Origin: Buchnera aphidicola (Melanaphis sacchari)
GTDB taxonomy: Bacteria > Pseudomonadota > Gammaproteobacteria > Enterobacterales > Enterobacteriaceae
DNA length: 64,000 nucleotides
Direction: 5' to 3'
NCBI RefSeq assembly: GCF_003096055.1
Contig: NZ_CP029161.1
Location: 434,001 to 498,000, forward strand
How positions within the stretch are numbered: the first letter of the stretch is position 1; every line of letters begins with the position of its first letter. The notes beneath the pieces are model-generated. The model had not been told where the DNA came from. It worked only from the letters and a program-made list of their open reading frames with translations, and ran no database searches. Shown piece by piece: positions 63,717 to 64,000 of this stretch. The position numbers were made by a program, and so were the translations under genes.

Positions 63717-64000
63717 TTTGTTCTCTAAATGATTTTTTTATCCTGAAAAGAATAGCAAGATGTGATAAAATCACGATAAACTAACTAGTCATTAACTCTT
63801 TATTCAAAAAAATTATAAAAATTCTGAATTATTGAAATATTAAAAAACATGATTTTTAAAAAACATCAATAGTATACTTTTTAATACAATGACAGAAGTT
63901 TAAAACAGGAAATAAAATGAAGATAAAATCTTAAAATAGTATTATTATATAATATTTTGGCAATTTTTATTATTAAATATAATTAAGTTATTCCGCATAG

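Noticed and set aside
63758..63774. A CRP-like site (TGTGA, five bases, TCACG).
   Set aside because: Spacer is five instead of six bases and the right arm is imperfect; more likely chance.
63773..63802. A possible trp operator upstream of aroH (an ACTAGT-containing stretch).
   Set aside because: Only one half-site resembles the TrpR consensus, the palindrome is poor, and I have no evidence for trpR in this organism.

Overview
The window is a very A+T-rich bacterial chromosome segment whose proteins all read as close, slightly shortened relatives of Escherichia coli proteins. It matches the reduced genome of an obligate aphid endosymbiont, Buchnera aphidicola or a very near relative. The reasons are gene content and order (nrdB-yfaE, ackA-pta, a full nuo operon, dnaKJ, carAB, glyQS, pheST-rplT-rpmI-infC-thrS, aroH), extreme A/T bias, Lys/Ile/Asn-rich proteins, long poly(A) tracts, and no mobile elements, phage, CRISPR or recent transfer. 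This is inferred from recognised protein families, not from a database search. I saw no tRNA or rRNA gene.

Layout. 1-8.4 kb: end of nrdB and yfaE (+), then pta-ackA (-), nadE (+), and sirB1, prmC, prfA (-). 8.6-12.4 kb: ispE and prs (+), decaying cvpA and folC (-). 12.4-28.4 kb: an Alx/TerC membrane protein and all thirteen subunits of NADH dehydrogenase I (nuoN to nuoA) on the minus strand. 28.4-28.85 kb: the largest intergenic region (432 bp), with a recognisable sigma32 promoter for dnaK. 28.8-43.7 kb: dnaK, dnaJ, (rpsT -), ribF-ileS-lspA-ispH-dapB, carA-carB, folA (+). 43.7-49.7 kb: apaH, rsmA, surA (-), yabI (+), rplY, nfo, folE (-). 49.8-52.8 kb: glyQ-glyS (+). 52.9-63.7 kb: yajC, tgt, queA, ihfA, pheT, pheS, rplT, rpmI, infC, thrS, aroH (-). 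The last 284 bp hold the aroH upstream region and nothing else I can support.

The genes fit a host-dependent respiring symbiont. It keeps complex I, acetate/acetyl-phosphate interconversion, class Ia ribonucleotide reductase, PRPP synthesis, chaperones and translation. It also keeps enzymes on pathways to amino acids useful to the host: aroH (aromatics), dapB (lysine), carAB (arginine and pyrimidines).

Two patterns deserve attention. First, yfaE, ispE, nuoE, folA and cvpA are each broken by a single-base frameshift inside a run of 9-12 A, and in each case the other frame continues the protein (clearly for four, tentatively for cvpA). This suggests rescue by RNA polymerase slippage, or homopolymer sequencing error. 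Second, translational quality control is eroding: threonyl-tRNA synthetase has lost all four residues of its editing centre, and the phenylalanyl-tRNA synthetase beta subunit has lost its editing pocket, while isoleucyl-tRNA synthetase keeps most of its own. Against this decay, several regulatory signals known from E. coli persist: an AUC start for infC, UUG starts for rpsT and carA, and the dnaK heat-shock promoter.
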